Shown: in pieces, positions 6,772 through 14,025 of the stretch | Layout: every line of letters begins with the position of its first letter | Position numbering within the stretch: the first letter of the stretch is position 1 | DNA from: Sphingomonadaceae bacterium | GTDB taxonomy: Bacteria > Pseudomonadota > Alphaproteobacteria > Sphingomonadales > Sphingomonadaceae | Direction: 5' to 3' | NCBI GenBank assembly: GCA_009923795.1 | Contig: RFSU01000025.1 | Span: forward strand, 1 to 16,375 | Length of the DNA stretch: 16,375 bases | Translations under genes and position numbers: made by a program | The notes under the pieces: model-generated | What the model was told of the DNA's origin: nothing | What the model saw: the letters and a program-made list of their open reading frames with translations, nothing else | Databases searched by the model: none

Positions 6772-7069
6772 GAATCAAGTGGATATTCGCCACTATGATG
6801 TGGTGCTCGCGCCCCACATCACAGAAAAGGCGACCATGGCGAGTGAGCAGAACGCAGTTGTGTTCCGCGTCGCCAACGACGCCACCAAGCCGCAGATCAA
6901 GGCGGCCGTTGAAGCTCTCTTCGACGTCAAGGTGACGGGCGTGAACACCATCGTCCAAAAGGGTAAGACCAAACGTTGGAAGGGCGCAGCCTACCGTCGT
7001 TCGGACTTCAAAAAAGCGATTGTGACGCTGGCTGATGGCCAGTCGATCGACGTGACCACGGGGATCTGA
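6764..7069 (+). CDS. rplW: 50S ribosomal protein L23
   Basis: L23 lies at the tunnel exit and is the docking site for trigger factor and SRP. I chose ATG 6764, giving a 101-residue protein beginning MAKNQVDIRHYDVVLAPHIT, because GGAGG at 6750-6754 is well placed and the family core starts there. A frame extension to 6740 would add eight residues without family support. The conserved HITEKA and the C-terminal KRWKGAAYRRSDFKKAIV part are present. The start overlaps the last 8 nt of rplD, which suggests coupled translation. Confidence 0.96.
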   Translation: MAKNQVDIRHYDVVLAPHITEKATMASEQNAVVFRVANDATKPQIKAAVEALFDVKVTGVNTIVQKGKTKRWKGAAYRRSDFKKAIVTLADGQSIDVTTGI

Positions 7070-7074
7070 GAACC

Positions 7075-7911
7075 ATGGCACTGAAGCATTATAACCCAAC
7101 CAGCCCGGCCCGCCGTGGCCTGATCTTGGTTGACCGCTCCGCGCTGCATAAGGGCAAGCCTGTTAAGGCCTTGACCGAAGGCAAGCGCAAGACAGGCGGC
7201 CGTAACAATAAGGGCCATGTGACATCGCGCGGCATCGCCGGTGGCCATAAGCAGCGGTATCGCATCATCGACTTTAAGCGTCGCAAATGGGACGTGGAAG
7301 CGACGGTCGAGCGTCTGGAATATGACCCCAACCGCACCGCCTTCATCGCGCTTGTCAAATATGACGATGGCGAACAGGCTTATATCTTGGCGCCACAGCG
7401 TCTTGCTCCTGGTGACAAGATCATCGCGGGTAAGAAGACCGACGTGAAGCCGGGCAATTCCATGGAACTCGCTCAGATGCCGGTCGGCACCATTGTCCAC
7501 AATGTGGAAATGAAGCCGGGCAAGGGTGGCCAGATTGCACGTTCGGCAGGCACGTATGTGCAGGTCGTCGGTCGCGATCGTGGCATGGTGATTGTTCGTC
7601 TGAATTCGGGCGAGCAGCGTTACCTGCGCGGCGATTGCATGGGCACTGTTGGTGCCGTGTCGAACCCCGATAATGGGAACACCAATCTTGCTAAGGCTGG
7701 CCGTAACCGCTGGCTGGGCCGTCGTCCGCTGACGCGCGGTGTTGCAAAGAACCCAGTCGATCACCCCCATGGTGGTGGTGAAGGCCGGACTTCAGGTGGT
7801 CGTCACCCAGTGACGCCATGGGGTAAGCCGACCAAGGGTGCGCGCACGCGTTCCAACAAGTCGACTGACAAGATGATCATCCGGTCGCGTCACGCGAAGA
7901 AGAAGAGGTAA
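7075..7911 (+). CDS. rplB: 50S ribosomal protein L2
   Basis: L2 is a primary 23S rRNA binder near the peptidyl-transferase centre and is needed for subunit association. The 278 residues start MALKHYNPTSPARRGLILVD. The family signatures GGRNNKGHVTSRGIAGGHKQ (41-60) and VDHPHGGGEGRTSGGRHPVT (228-247) are intact; His230 matches the functionally important His229 of mature E. coli L2. It follows rplW by 5 nt with a weak Shine-Dalgarno and precedes rpsS by 3 nt. Confidence 0.99.
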   Translation: MALKHYNPTSPARRGLILVDRSALHKGKPVKALTEGKRKTGGRNNKGHVTSRGIAGGHKQRYRIIDFKRRKWDVEATVERLEYDPNRTAFIALVKYDDGEQAYILAPQRLAPGDKIIAGKKTDVKPGNSMELAQMPVGTIVHNVEMKPGKGGQIARSAGTYVQVVGRDRGMVIVRLNSGEQRYLRGDCMGTVGAVSNPDNGNTNLAKAGRNRWLGRRPLTRGVAKNPVDHPHGGGEGRTSGGRHPVTPWGKPTKGARTRSNKSTDKMIIRSRHAKKKR

Positions 7912-7914
7912 GTC

Positions 7915-8193
7915 ATGGCCCGTTCCGTCTGGAAAGGTCCTTTTGTAGACCTGCACCTGCTGAAGAAGGCAGAAACCGCTGCGGAGGCTGGCACCCGTGC
8001 TGGCCCGATCAAAACCTGGTCGCGCCGCTCGACAATCCTTCCGCAGTTCGTTGGCCTGACGTTTAACGTCTATAATGGCCGTAAGTTCATTCCCGTTACG
8101 GTGAATGAGGACATGGTTGGCATGAAGCTGGGTGAATTTGCGCCGACGCGCACCTTCCCGGGCCACGCCGCTGACAAGAAGGGCAAACGCTGA
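7915..8193 (+). CDS. rpsS: 30S ribosomal protein S19
   Basis: S19 forms part of the 30S head and contacts S13 and the A-site finger of 23S rRNA. The 92-residue protein starts MARSVWKGPFVDLHLLKKAE and includes the typical TWSRRSTILPQFVGLTFNVY and GEFAPTRTF. GAGG (7905-7908) within the rplB end supplies the Shine-Dalgarno. Its TGA shares one base with the rplV ATG (TGATG at 8191-8195), implying stop-start reinitiation. Confidence 0.98.
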   Translation: MARSVWKGPFVDLHLLKKAETAAEAGTRAGPIKTWSRRSTILPQFVGLTFNVYNGRKFIPVTVNEDMVGMKLGEFAPTRTFPGHAADKKGKR

Positions 8194-8573
8194 TGTCGAA
8201 ATCTGCATCTCCCCGTCGCGTTGGCGATAAGGAAGCTCTGGCTGTTGGCGCTATGATCCGCGGCTCGGCCTATAAGCTGAACCTTGTTGCGGGCCTGATC
8301 CGCGGTAAGAAAGCCAGTGACGCTCTGAACATCCTTCAGTTCTCTACCAAGGGTATGGCTGTTGACGTTCGCAAGGTTTTGGCATCGGCAATCGCCAATG
8401 CTGAGAATAACCACAATCTCGACATTGACGCGCTTGTCGTCAGCGAAGCGAGCGTGGGTAAGTCGCTGGCTATGAAACGCTTTGCGACCCGTGCACGTGG
8501 CCGTTCAACCCGCATCGTCAAACCGTTCAGCCGCCTGCGTGTGGTTGTTCGTGAAGTGCAAGAGGAGGCATAA
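8193..8573 (+). CDS. rplV: 50S ribosomal protein L22
   Basis: L22 spans the large subunit and its beta-hairpin narrows the exit tunnel opposite L4, the region linked with macrolide resistance. The 126-residue protein carries the hairpin region at about 87-113 (KSLAMKRFATRARGRSTRIV lies within it). Relative to E. coli L22 (110 residues) the N-terminus is about 15 residues longer, MSKSASPRRVGDKEA. AAGAAGGG (8176-8183) serves as ribosome binding site and the start overlaps the rpsS stop by one base. Confidence 0.98.
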   Translation: MSKSASPRRVGDKEALAVGAMIRGSAYKLNLVAGLIRGKKASDALNILQFSTKGMAVDVRKVLASAIANAENNHNLDIDALVVSEASVGKSLAMKRFATRARGRSTRIVKPFSRLRVVVREVQEEA

Positions 8574-8576
8574 GCC

Positions 8577-9272
8577 ATGGGTCAGAAGAGCAATCCAATT
8601 GGCCTGCGCCTCCAGATCAACCGCACCTGGGACAGCCGCTGGTACGCCGATGGCGCGGACTATGGCCGTCTTCTTTTGGAAGATCTGAAACTGCGCAAGT
8701 TCATCTTTAAGACGTTGCCGCAGGCCGCGATTTCGAAGGTGGTCATTGAGCGTCCGGCAAAGAATTGCCGCATCTCCATCTATGCTGCACGCCCTGGCGT
8801 GATCATCGGCAAGAAGGGTGCGGACATTGAAAAGCTGCGCAAGACGCTGGCTGCCCAGACATCCGGCGAAGTTTCGCTGAACATTGTCGAAATCCGCAAG
8901 CCGGAAATTGACTCCAAGCTTGTCGCACAGGGTGTGGCAGATCAGCTGGAGCGTCGTATCGCTTTCCGTCGTGCTATGAAGCGCGCGGTGCAATCGGCGC
9001 TTCGTCTTGGAGCCGAGGGTATTCGTATCACCTGCGCTGGTCGCTTGGGTGGTGCTGAAATCGCCCGCACCGAATGGTATCGTGAAGGCCGTGTGCCGCT
9101 GCACACGCTTCGCGCCAATGTCGATTATGCCGAAGCCGAAGCACTGACAGCTTATGGCATCTGCGGTATCAAGGTTTGGATCTTCAAGGGTGAAATCCTT
9201 GGCCATGACCCGATGGCCACGGATCGCCTGATGCTCGACGCGCAGACGTCCGGCGTCCGTCCGGCCCGCTGA
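8577..9272 (+). CDS. rpsC: 30S ribosomal protein S3
   Basis: S3 lines the mRNA entry channel on the 30S head and takes part in mRNA unwinding. The 231-residue product has the expected MGQKSNPIGLRLQINRTWDS start, a type II KH domain with GKKG at 78-81 (VIIGKKGADIEKL), and the C-terminal domain with GVADQLERRIAFRRAMKRA and GRLGGAEIARTEWYREG. A consensus AGGAGG lies at 8563-8568 inside the end of rplV. The next gene starts 15 nt downstream. Confidence 0.99.
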   Translation: MGQKSNPIGLRLQINRTWDSRWYADGADYGRLLLEDLKLRKFIFKTLPQAAISKVVIERPAKNCRISIYAARPGVIIGKKGADIEKLRKTLAAQTSGEVSLNIVEIRKPEIDSKLVAQGVADQLERRIAFRRAMKRAVQSALRLGAEGIRITCAGRLGGAEIARTEWYREGRVPLHTLRANVDYAEAEALTAYGICGIKVWIFKGEILGHDPMATDRLMLDAQTSGVRPAR

Positions 9273-9287
9273 GTTTAGGATAGAGCA

Positions 9288-9722
9288 ATGCTGCAACCGA
9301 AACGAACCAAATTCCGCAAGGCGCACAAGGGCCGTATCCATGGCGATGCCAAGGGCGGCACCAGCCTGAACTTCGGCTCTTATGGGCTGAAGGCACTTGA
9401 GCCGGATCGTATCACCGCGCGTCAGATCGAAGCTGCGCGTCGTGCCATCACACGTCACATTCGCCGTCAGGGCCGCCTCTGGATCCGCGTGTTCCCAGAT
9501 GTGCCTGTGTCGTCAAAGCCTGCTGAAGTCCGCATGGGCTCTGGTAAGGGGTCGCCTGAATTTTGGGCGGCACGCGTTAAGCCCGGCCGTATCCTGTTTG
9601 AACTGGACGGCGTTCCCGGCCCGATCGCCGCTGTGGCGTTCAGCCGTGCCGCTGAAAAGCTGCCGATCAAGACCAAAGTTGTTGCCCGTCTGGGTGACTT
9701 CTCTCACCTGGGAGCTGCATGA
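9288..9722 (+). CDS. rplP: 50S ribosomal protein L16
   Basis: L16 sits near the A-site tRNA and the central protuberance and is needed for late assembly and peptidyl transfer. The 144-residue product begins MLQPKRTKFRKAHKGRIHGD and contains the family stretch RRAITRHIRRQGRLWIRVFP with PVSSKPAEVRMGSGKGSPEF. AGGA (9277-9280) is the ribosome binding site. The last codons overlap the start of rpmC. Confidence 0.98.
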   Translation: MLQPKRTKFRKAHKGRIHGDAKGGTSLNFGSYGLKALEPDRITARQIEAARRAITRHIRRQGRLWIRVFPDVPVSSKPAEVRMGSGKGSPEFWAARVKPGRILFELDGVPGPIAAVAFSRAAEKLPIKTKVVARLGDFSHLGAA

Positions 9723-9928
9723 TGACAAAGATTGCCGATCTCAAGGTCAAGACCGACGACCAGCTGGTGGAGGAACTGACCAATTTGAAGCGTGAGCAAT
9801 TCAACTTGCGCTTTCAGGCGGCCACAAGCCAGCTTGAGAAGCCCGCCCGCATCCAAGTGGTGCGCCGCGATATCGCCCGCATCAAGACGCTTCAGGCGCA
9901 GCGCACCGCTGCGGCTGCGGCCAAGTAA
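9722..9928 (+). CDS. rpmC: 50S ribosomal protein L29
   Basis: L29 is a small helical hairpin protein near the tunnel exit, next to L23, in the docking area for targeting factors. The product MTKIADLKVKTDDQLVEELT and REQFNLRFQAATSQLEKPAR is typical. Two adjacent ATGs, 9719 and 9722, compete. GGGAG at 9710-9714 lies 4 nt from the first and 7 nt from the second, so I prefer 9722 (68 residues). Starting at 9719 would give an extra Met and a 4-nt ATGA overlap with rplP. A 7-bp hairpin (9897-9903 with 9907-9913) lies in the last codons. Confidence 0.95.
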   Translation: MTKIADLKVKTDDQLVEELTNLKREQFNLRFQAATSQLEKPARIQVVRRDIARIKTLQAQRTAAAAAK

Positions 9929-9940
9929 GGACCAGGTGAC

Positions 9941-10210
9941 ATGCCAAAGCGCGTGCTGACCGGAACGGTCGTATCCGACAAGACCGACAAGACGGTGGTG
10001 GTCAAGGTAGAGCGGAAGGTGAAACACCCGCTGTACGGTAAGATCATTCGTCGTTCGAAGAAATATCACGCCCATGATGAAGGCAATACCTTCAAAGAGG
10101 GCGAAGTGGTGCGCATTGAAGAATGTGCTCCTATTTCGAAACTGAAGACCTGGACGGTCATTGAAAAGGTCGGCGGCGCTGCTGCAATTGCCGATCCGAT
10201 GGAGGGCTGA
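9941..10210 (+). CDS. rpsQ: 30S ribosomal protein S17
   Basis: S17 is an OB-fold primary binder of the 5' domain of 16S rRNA. The 89-residue product begins MPKRVLTGTVVSDKTDKTVV and includes the family motif KHPLYGKIIRRSKKYHAHDE and GEVVRIEECAPISKLKTW. The gap from rpmC is 12 nt and contains TAAGGA and CAGGTG as possible ribosome binding sites. rplN starts 3 nt after its stop. Confidence 0.98.
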   Translation: MPKRVLTGTVVSDKTDKTVVVKVERKVKHPLYGKIIRRSKKYHAHDEGNTFKEGEVVRIEECAPISKLKTWTVIEKVGGAAAIADPMEG

Positions 10211-10213
10211 TCC

Positions 10214-10582
10214 ATGATTCAGATGCAGTCCAATCTCGACGTTGCCGATAACTCGGGCGCCAAGCGCGTTCAGTGCATCAAGGTGCTCGGTGGCTCAAAG
10301 CGTCGCTTTGCTGGCGTGGGTGATGTGATCGTTGTGTCGATCAAAGAAGCCCAACCGCGTGGCAAGGTGAAGAAGGGCGATGTTCATCGCGCCGTCATCG
10401 TTCGCACCGCTAAGGACATTCATCGTCCCGATGGGTCGACGATCCGGTTCGACGGTAATGCCGCCGTTCTCGTCAACAAGAACGAAGAGCCAATCGGAAC
10501 CCGTATTTTCGGCCCGGTTTGCCGTGAATTGCGCGCGAAGAACTTTATGAAGATCATCTCGCTCGCGCCGGAGGTGCTGTAA
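10214..10582 (+). CDS. rplN: 50S ribosomal protein L14
   Basis: L14 lies on the subunit interface, makes an inter-subunit bridge with 16S rRNA and is the binding site for the silencing factor RsfS. The 122 residues are exactly the common length. MIQMQSNLDVADNSGAKRVQ opens the protein and GNAAVLVNKNEEPIGTRIFG is the conserved C-terminal signature. GGAGGG (10201-10206) at the end of rpsQ is the ribosome binding site. The stop overlaps the rplX start by one base (TAATG). Confidence 0.99.
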   Translation: MIQMQSNLDVADNSGAKRVQCIKVLGGSKRRFAGVGDVIVVSIKEAQPRGKVKKGDVHRAVIVRTAKDIHRPDGSTIRFDGNAAVLVNKNEEPIGTRIFGPVCRELRAKNFMKIISLAPEVL

Positions 10583-10902
10583 TGGCTTCGCTCAAGATCA
10601 AAAAAGGCGATAAGGTCGTCGTCCTGTCCGGTAAGGACAAGGGCAAGACGGGCGAAGTGACCAAGGCTTTCCCGAAGGATGGCAAGGTTCTCGTTGCTGG
10701 CGTGAATATCGCCACCCGCCACAAAAAGCCGACCCAGGCAGATCCGCAAGGTGGTCTGGAACGTCGCGAAGCACCGATGCCGGTGTCGAAGGTGGCGATT
10801 GAAGATCCGAAGACGGGCAAGCCAACGCGCGTTCGCTTCGAAATCAAGGACGGCAAGAAGGTCCGCGTGGCCGTGAAGTCCGGAGAAGTGATCAATGGCT
10901 GA
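10582..10902 (+). CDS. rplX: 50S ribosomal protein L24
   Basis: L24 is an assembly-initiator protein bound near the 5' end of 23S rRNA and close to the tunnel exit. The 106-residue product has the KOW motif at its N-terminus (KIKKGDKVVVLSGKDKGKTG, residues 5-24) and the conserved VAGVNIATRHKKP and GLERREAPMPVSKVAI. GGAGG is at 10570-10574. It overlaps rplE by 8 nt, which suggests strongly coupled translation. In E. coli the S8 repressor site of the spc operon lies around this junction. Confidence 0.98.
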   Translation: MASLKIKKGDKVVVLSGKDKGKTGEVTKAFPKDGKVLVAGVNIATRHKKPTQADPQGGLERREAPMPVSKVAIEDPKTGKPTRVRFEIKDGKKVRVAVKSGEVING

Positions 10903-11473
10903 CAAATACAAAGCCCGCATGCAGGGCATTTATGAGTCCACGATCGTCAAGGCGATGACTGAGAAGTTTGGGTATACCAACGCACTTCAGGTTCCGCGTC
11001 TCGATAAGATCATCATCAACATGGGTGTTGGTGAAGCGACTCAGGACAAGAAAAAGGTCGAAATCGCGGCGGCTGAAATGGAGCTGATTGCTGGTCAAAA
11101 GCCAGTCATTGCCCGCGCTAAGAAATCGATTGCGCAGTTTAAGCTGCGTGAAGGCATGCCAATTGGTTGCAAGGTCACCTTGCGCCGCGAACGCATGTAT
11201 GAGTTTCTTGATCGCTTGATCACCATCGCACTTCCGCGCGTCCGTGACTTTCGGGGTCTGAACCCCAAGTCGTTTGACGGCCGTGGCAATTATGCGATGG
11301 GCCTCAAGGAGCAGTTGGTTTTCCCGGAAATCAGCTACGACAAGATCGAAAAAGTGCGTGGCATGGATATCATTGTCACCACCACCGCAAAGACCGACGA
11401 CGAAGCGCGTGAGCTTCTTCGCCTGTTCGGTTTCCCGTTCCCGCAAGACCAAGAGCAGCAGCAGGCCGCGTAA
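10895..11473 (+). CDS. rplE: 50S ribosomal protein L5
   Basis: L5 binds 5S rRNA in the central protuberance and touches P-site tRNA. The 192-residue protein starts MADKYKARMQGIYESTIVKA and keeps the family core KIIINMGVGEATQDKKKVEI, GMPIGCKVTLRRERMYEFLD and DFRGLNPKSFDGRGNYAMG. Compared with E. coli L5 (179) it has a short glutamine-rich tail, DQEQQQAA, encoded within a strong hairpin at 11452-11486 that also holds the stop codon. GGAG at 10882-10885 is the ribosome binding site, inside rplX. Confidence 0.98.
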   Translation: MADKYKARMQGIYESTIVKAMTEKFGYTNALQVPRLDKIIINMGVGEATQDKKKVEIAAAEMELIAGQKPVIARAKKSIAQFKLREGMPIGCKVTLRRERMYEFLDRLITIALPRVRDFRGLNPKSFDGRGNYAMGLKEQLVFPEISYDKIEKVRGMDIIVTTTAKTDDEARELLRLFGFPFPQDQEQQQAA

Positions 11474-11486
11474 GCGGTGCTGCTCT
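11452..11486 (+). other. hairpin across the rplE stop codon with GUAA tetraloop
   Basis: AGAGCAGCA (11452-11460) pairs with TGCTGCTCT (11478-11486). After a 5-nt bulge, CCGC (11466-11469) pairs with GCGG (11474-11477), closing a GTAA loop that contains the TAA stop (11471-11473). A slipped register using the AGC repeats gives 7 plus 4 bp with a 2-nt bulge. No T tract follows. It may stabilise upstream mRNA or tune the rplE-rpsN coupling. Confidence 0.65.
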
Positions 11487-11510
11487 GACGGAAGGAAGAG
11501 AACTTAAGTC

Positions 11511-11816
11511 ATGGCGAAACTGAGTTCGATCAACAAAAACGAGCGTCGTAAGAAGCTCGTTAAGAAGTACGCGGGGCGTTATGCCCGGCTGAAGGCGATC
11601 GCAAACGACGAGTCCAAGGATGAAACGGAGCGCCTCATCGCGCGGCTGAAGCTTGCGGAAATTCCGCGCAACGGCAATCCGACCCGCGTTCGTAACCGGT
11701 GTGAACTCACCGGCCGTCCGCGCGCTTACTACCGCAAATTCCGGCTCTGCCGTGTTCAGCTGCGGGATCTGGCCAATAAGGGCTTGATTCCTGGCGTCAC
11801 GAAGTCGAGCTGGTAA
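11511..11816 (+). CDS. rpsN: 30S ribosomal protein S14, zinc-independent (long) form
   Basis: S14 is a late-assembling head protein next to S3 and S10. The 101-residue product starting MAKLSSINKNERRKKLVKKY is the long form. It lacks the paired CxxC zinc motifs of the 61-residue type; its Cys residues, in NRCELTGRPRAYYRKFRLCR, are not paired as CxxC. The core PRAYYRKFRLCRVQLRDLA is intact. AAGGAAGAG at 11492-11500 lies upstream. The 37-nt gap from rplE is largely hairpin. Confidence 0.98.
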   Translation: MAKLSSINKNERRKKLVKKYAGRYARLKAIANDESKDETERLIARLKLAEIPRNGNPTRVRNRCELTGRPRAYYRKFRLCRVQLRDLANKGLIPGVTKSSW

Positions 11817-11828
11817 GGGGCTTTAGAA

Positions 11829-12224
11829 ATGGCATTGACCGATCCCTTGGGTGATATGCTCACCCGCATCCGCAATGGCCAACGCGCCAAGATGGATAGC
11901 GTTTTGACACCGGCTTCTACGCTGCGTGTTCGCGTTCTCGATGTTCTGAAGCGTGAAGGCTATATTCGTGGCTATCATGATGAAGCGCTTGGCGCTCATC
12001 CCGGTATCCGCATTGAGCTGAAATATTTCGAAGGGCAGCCTGCGATTAAGCATGTCGCCCGTATTTCGAAGCCAGGTCGCCGCGTCTATTCGGGCTCTAA
12101 GGAGCTTCCGCGTGTTCGCAATGATCTGGGCATCACCATCGTTTCGACGCCAAAGGGTGTTCTGTCTGACGCGGAAGCGCGTGACCAGAATGTCGGTGGC
12201 GAAGTCCTCGCGGAGGTGTTCTGA
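11829..12224 (+). CDS. rpsH: 30S ribosomal protein S8
   Basis: S8 binds 16S rRNA helix 21 in the platform and is the translational repressor of the spc operon in E. coli. The 131-residue product begins MALTDPLGDMLTRIRNGQRA and includes VARISKPGRRVYSGSKELPR and GITIVSTPKGVLSDAEAR, the conserved C-terminal RNA-binding region. AGGGG (11816-11820) precedes it, running from the rpsN stop. Its TGA overlaps the rplF ATG (TGATG, 12222-12226). Confidence 0.98.
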   Translation: MALTDPLGDMLTRIRNGQRAKMDSVLTPASTLRVRVLDVLKREGYIRGYHDEALGAHPGIRIELKYFEGQPAIKHVARISKPGRRVYSGSKELPRVRNDLGITIVSTPKGVLSDAEARDQNVGGEVLAEVF

Positions 12225-12757
12225 TGAGCCGCACGGGCAAAAGGCCGGTTGCGATACCGGCAGGCGTCACGGCCTCTATTGAGGGCGCTGTCATCGAAGT
12301 TAAGGGTCCCAAGGGGACGCTTTCGATGCCAAAGGCTGACGATGTAAGCTACACGCTGGAAGACGGTCTTTTGACCGTGCGTCCGGCCAATGAAACAAAG
12401 CGCGCGCGCGCGTTTTGGGGCATGCAGCGGACATTGATCCAGAACCTCGTCACGGGTGTGACGGATGGCTTCACCAAGACACTGGACATGACGGGTGTCG
12501 GCTATCGCGCAAATGCGCAGGGCCGCAAACTCAAGCTCCAGCTTGGCTATAGCCACGACATCGACATCGACGTGCCGGAAGGCATTGATATCAAGACCCC
12601 GGATCAGACGACGATCGAAATCTCTGGCGCTGATCGCCAGAAGGTTGGACAGATCGCCGCCGAAATCCGCCGTTGGCGTAAGCCTGAACCCTATAAGGGT
12701 AAGGGCATCCGCTATCGCGGCGAGTTTATCTTCCGGAAGGAGGGTAAGAAGAAGTAA
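12224..12757 (+). CDS. rplF: 50S ribosomal protein L6
   Basis: L6 lies near the factor-binding (sarcin-ricin) region and is needed for 50S maturation. The 177 residues match the family length: MSRTGKRPVAIPAGVTASIE opens it, GVGYRANAQGRKLKLQLGYS is the second-domain hallmark, and KPEPYKGKGIRYRGEFIFRK is the conserved C-terminus. GGAGG (12212-12216) is the ribosome binding site within rpsH. The stop and the rplR start share a base (TAATG). Confidence 0.99.
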   Translation: MSRTGKRPVAIPAGVTASIEGAVIEVKGPKGTLSMPKADDVSYTLEDGLLTVRPANETKRARAFWGMQRTLIQNLVTGVTDGFTKTLDMTGVGYRANAQGRKLKLQLGYSHDIDIDVPEGIDIKTPDQTTIEISGADRQKVGQIAAEIRRWRKPEPYKGKGIRYRGEFIFRKEGKKK

Positions 12758-13113
12758 TGGGCCAGAAATTCTCAACATTCGAAAAGCGCCGTCAGCGCGT
12801 CCGCACCTCGCTGCGGGCCCGTGCTGGTCAGCGTCCGCGCCTTTCCATTCATCGTTCGGGTCGGCATATTTATGCGCAGATCATTGACGATAATGCCGGA
12901 AAGACTGTGGCTTCTGCCTCAACCGTCGAAAAGGACGCCCGCACCAAGTCGGGAGCCAATCTCGACGCGGCTGTCTTGGTGGGTAAGGCTGTTGCCGAAC
13001 GCGCCAAGAAGGCTGGCGTGACCAAGGTCGTGTTCGACCGCGGTGGCTTCCTGTTTCATGGCCGTGTCAAGGCGCTTGCCGACGCTGCTCGCGAAGGCGG
13101 ATTGGAGTTCTAA
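12757..13113 (+). CDS. rplR: 50S ribosomal protein L18
   Basis: L18 binds 5S rRNA together with L5 and attaches it to the large subunit. The 118-residue product begins MGQKFSTFEKRRQRVRTSLR and includes RPRLSIHRSGRHIYAQIIDD and the C-terminal FDRGGFLFHGRVKALADAAR signature. AAGGAGGG (12737-12744) lies 12 nt before the ATG, a slightly long spacing; the start is fixed by the TAATG overlap with rplF. rpsE follows with no gap. Confidence 0.98.
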   Translation: MGQKFSTFEKRRQRVRTSLRARAGQRPRLSIHRSGRHIYAQIIDDNAGKTVASASTVEKDARTKSGANLDAAVLVGKAVAERAKKAGVTKVVFDRGGFLFHGRVKALADAAREGGLEF

Positions 13114-13839
13114 ATGGCTGACGAAACAGAAATCCAGGGCGGCGAAGCCCCCGCTGTAGAAGTTGCTGCCGCTGCGCCGGAGCAGACCGAAGGTCGTGGA
13201 CGCGGTGGTCGTGGCCGTGGCGGTAATGATCGTGGCCGTGGTGGCCGTGATGGCGGCCGTGGCCGTCGTGACGACCGCCGTGGCGGCAACGCCGAAGAGG
13301 GTGGTGAAGAGCTGATCGAAAAGCTCGTGCACATCAACCGCGTTTCGAAGACGGTGAAGGGTGGTAAGCGTTTTGGCTTTGCCGCACTCGTCGTGGTCGG
13401 CGATGGCAAGGGCCGTGCAGGCTTTGGTCATGGCAAGGCGCGCGAAGTGCCGGAAGCCATTTCCAAGGCAACGGCTGCTGCCAAGCGCGCGATGGTGCGT
13501 GTTCCTTTGAAGGAGGGCCGCACGTTGCACCATGATGGCGATGGCCATTTCGGTGCAGGCCGCGTGACCGTTCGCACCGCCCCGCAAGGGACGGGCATCA
13601 TCGCCGGTGGTCCGATGCGTGCTGTGTTTGAATCGCTGGGTGTGGCAGACGTTGTCACCAAGTCGGTTGGCACATCCAACCCCTATAATATGATCCGGGC
13701 GACGTTTGCGGCTTTGACCGAACAGACCAGCCCGAAGTCGGTGGCGCAGCGCCGTGGCAAGAAGATTGCTGATCTTCTCGGCCGTGGTGGGGCCAGCGCG
13801 GCAGAAGCTGAGGCTGATGCCGAAGCCGTTACGGAGTAA
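13114..13839 (+). CDS. rpsE: 30S ribosomal protein S5 with Arg-Gly-rich N-terminal extension
   Basis: S5 acts in decoding fidelity and mRNA entry, at the back of the 30S subunit. The product is 241 residues against 167 in E. coli. The family core starts at about 63 (GGEELIEKLVHINRVSKTVK) and runs through GDGKGRAGFGHGKAREVPEA and PQGTGIIAGGPMRAVFESLG to TSPKSVAQRRGKKIADL. The excess is an N-terminal segment: an acidic, Ala-rich stretch (1-26), then an RG/RGG-rich stretch (27-58) encoded by repetitive DNA at about 13192-13287. A short Ala/Glu tail closes the protein. I recall similar extensions in sphingomonads. GGAG (13104-13107) precedes the ATG, which abuts the rplR stop. Confidence 0.98.
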   Translation: MADETEIQGGEAPAVEVAAAAPEQTEGRGRGGRGRGGNDRGRGGRDGGRGRRDDRRGGNAEEGGEELIEKLVHINRVSKTVKGGKRFGFAALVVVGDGKGRAGFGHGKAREVPEAISKATAAAKRAMVRVPLKEGRTLHHDGDGHFGAGRVTVRTAPQGTGIIAGGPMRAVFESLGVADVVTKSVGTSNPYNMIRATFAALTEQTSPKSVAQRRGKKIADLLGRGGASAAEAEADAEAVTE

Positions 13840-13842
13840 TCG

Positions 13843-14025
13843 ATGATGGCGAAGATCAAGATCAAGCAGGTCGGTTCGCCGATCCGCCGGACCAAGGATC
13901 AGCGCGCAACGCTGATCGGCCTTGGCCTCAACAAGATGCACCGTGTTTCGGAACTGGAAGATACGCCTGCGGTTCGCGGGATGATCCAAAAGGTTCGTCA
14001 CATGGTCGAAGTGCTCGACGCCTAA
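13843..14025 (+). CDS. rpmD: 50S ribosomal protein L30
   Basis: L30 is a small protein bound to 23S rRNA domain II. The product (60 residues from ATG 13843, 59 from ATG 13846) contains IKIKQVGSPIRRTKDQRATL and GLGLNKMHRVSELEDTPAVR, the family signature. Two ATGs are adjacent. ACGGAG (13831-13836) is 6 nt from the first and 9 nt from the second, so the sequence does not clearly decide. The stop codon lies in the loop of a hairpin that continues into the next gap. Confidence 0.96.
   Translation: MMAKIKIKQVGSPIRRTKDQRATLIGLGLNKMHRVSELEDTPAVRGMIQKVRHMVEVLDA

Noticed and set aside
8505..9458. 317-codon open frame on the minus strand
   Set aside because: It is antisense to rplV, rpsC and rplP with no family resemblance; the sense genes are unambiguous.
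10895..10930. S8 repressor site at the rplX-rplE junction as in E. coli
   Set aside because: Only a short GCCC/GGGC stem (10913-10927) was seen, without recognisable helix 21 mimicry; the claim would need structure and covariation analysis.
12919..14001. 360-codon open frame on the minus strand
   Set aside because: It lies antisense to rplR, rpsE and rpmD, has no recognisable domain and is a product of codon bias and the RG repeat.
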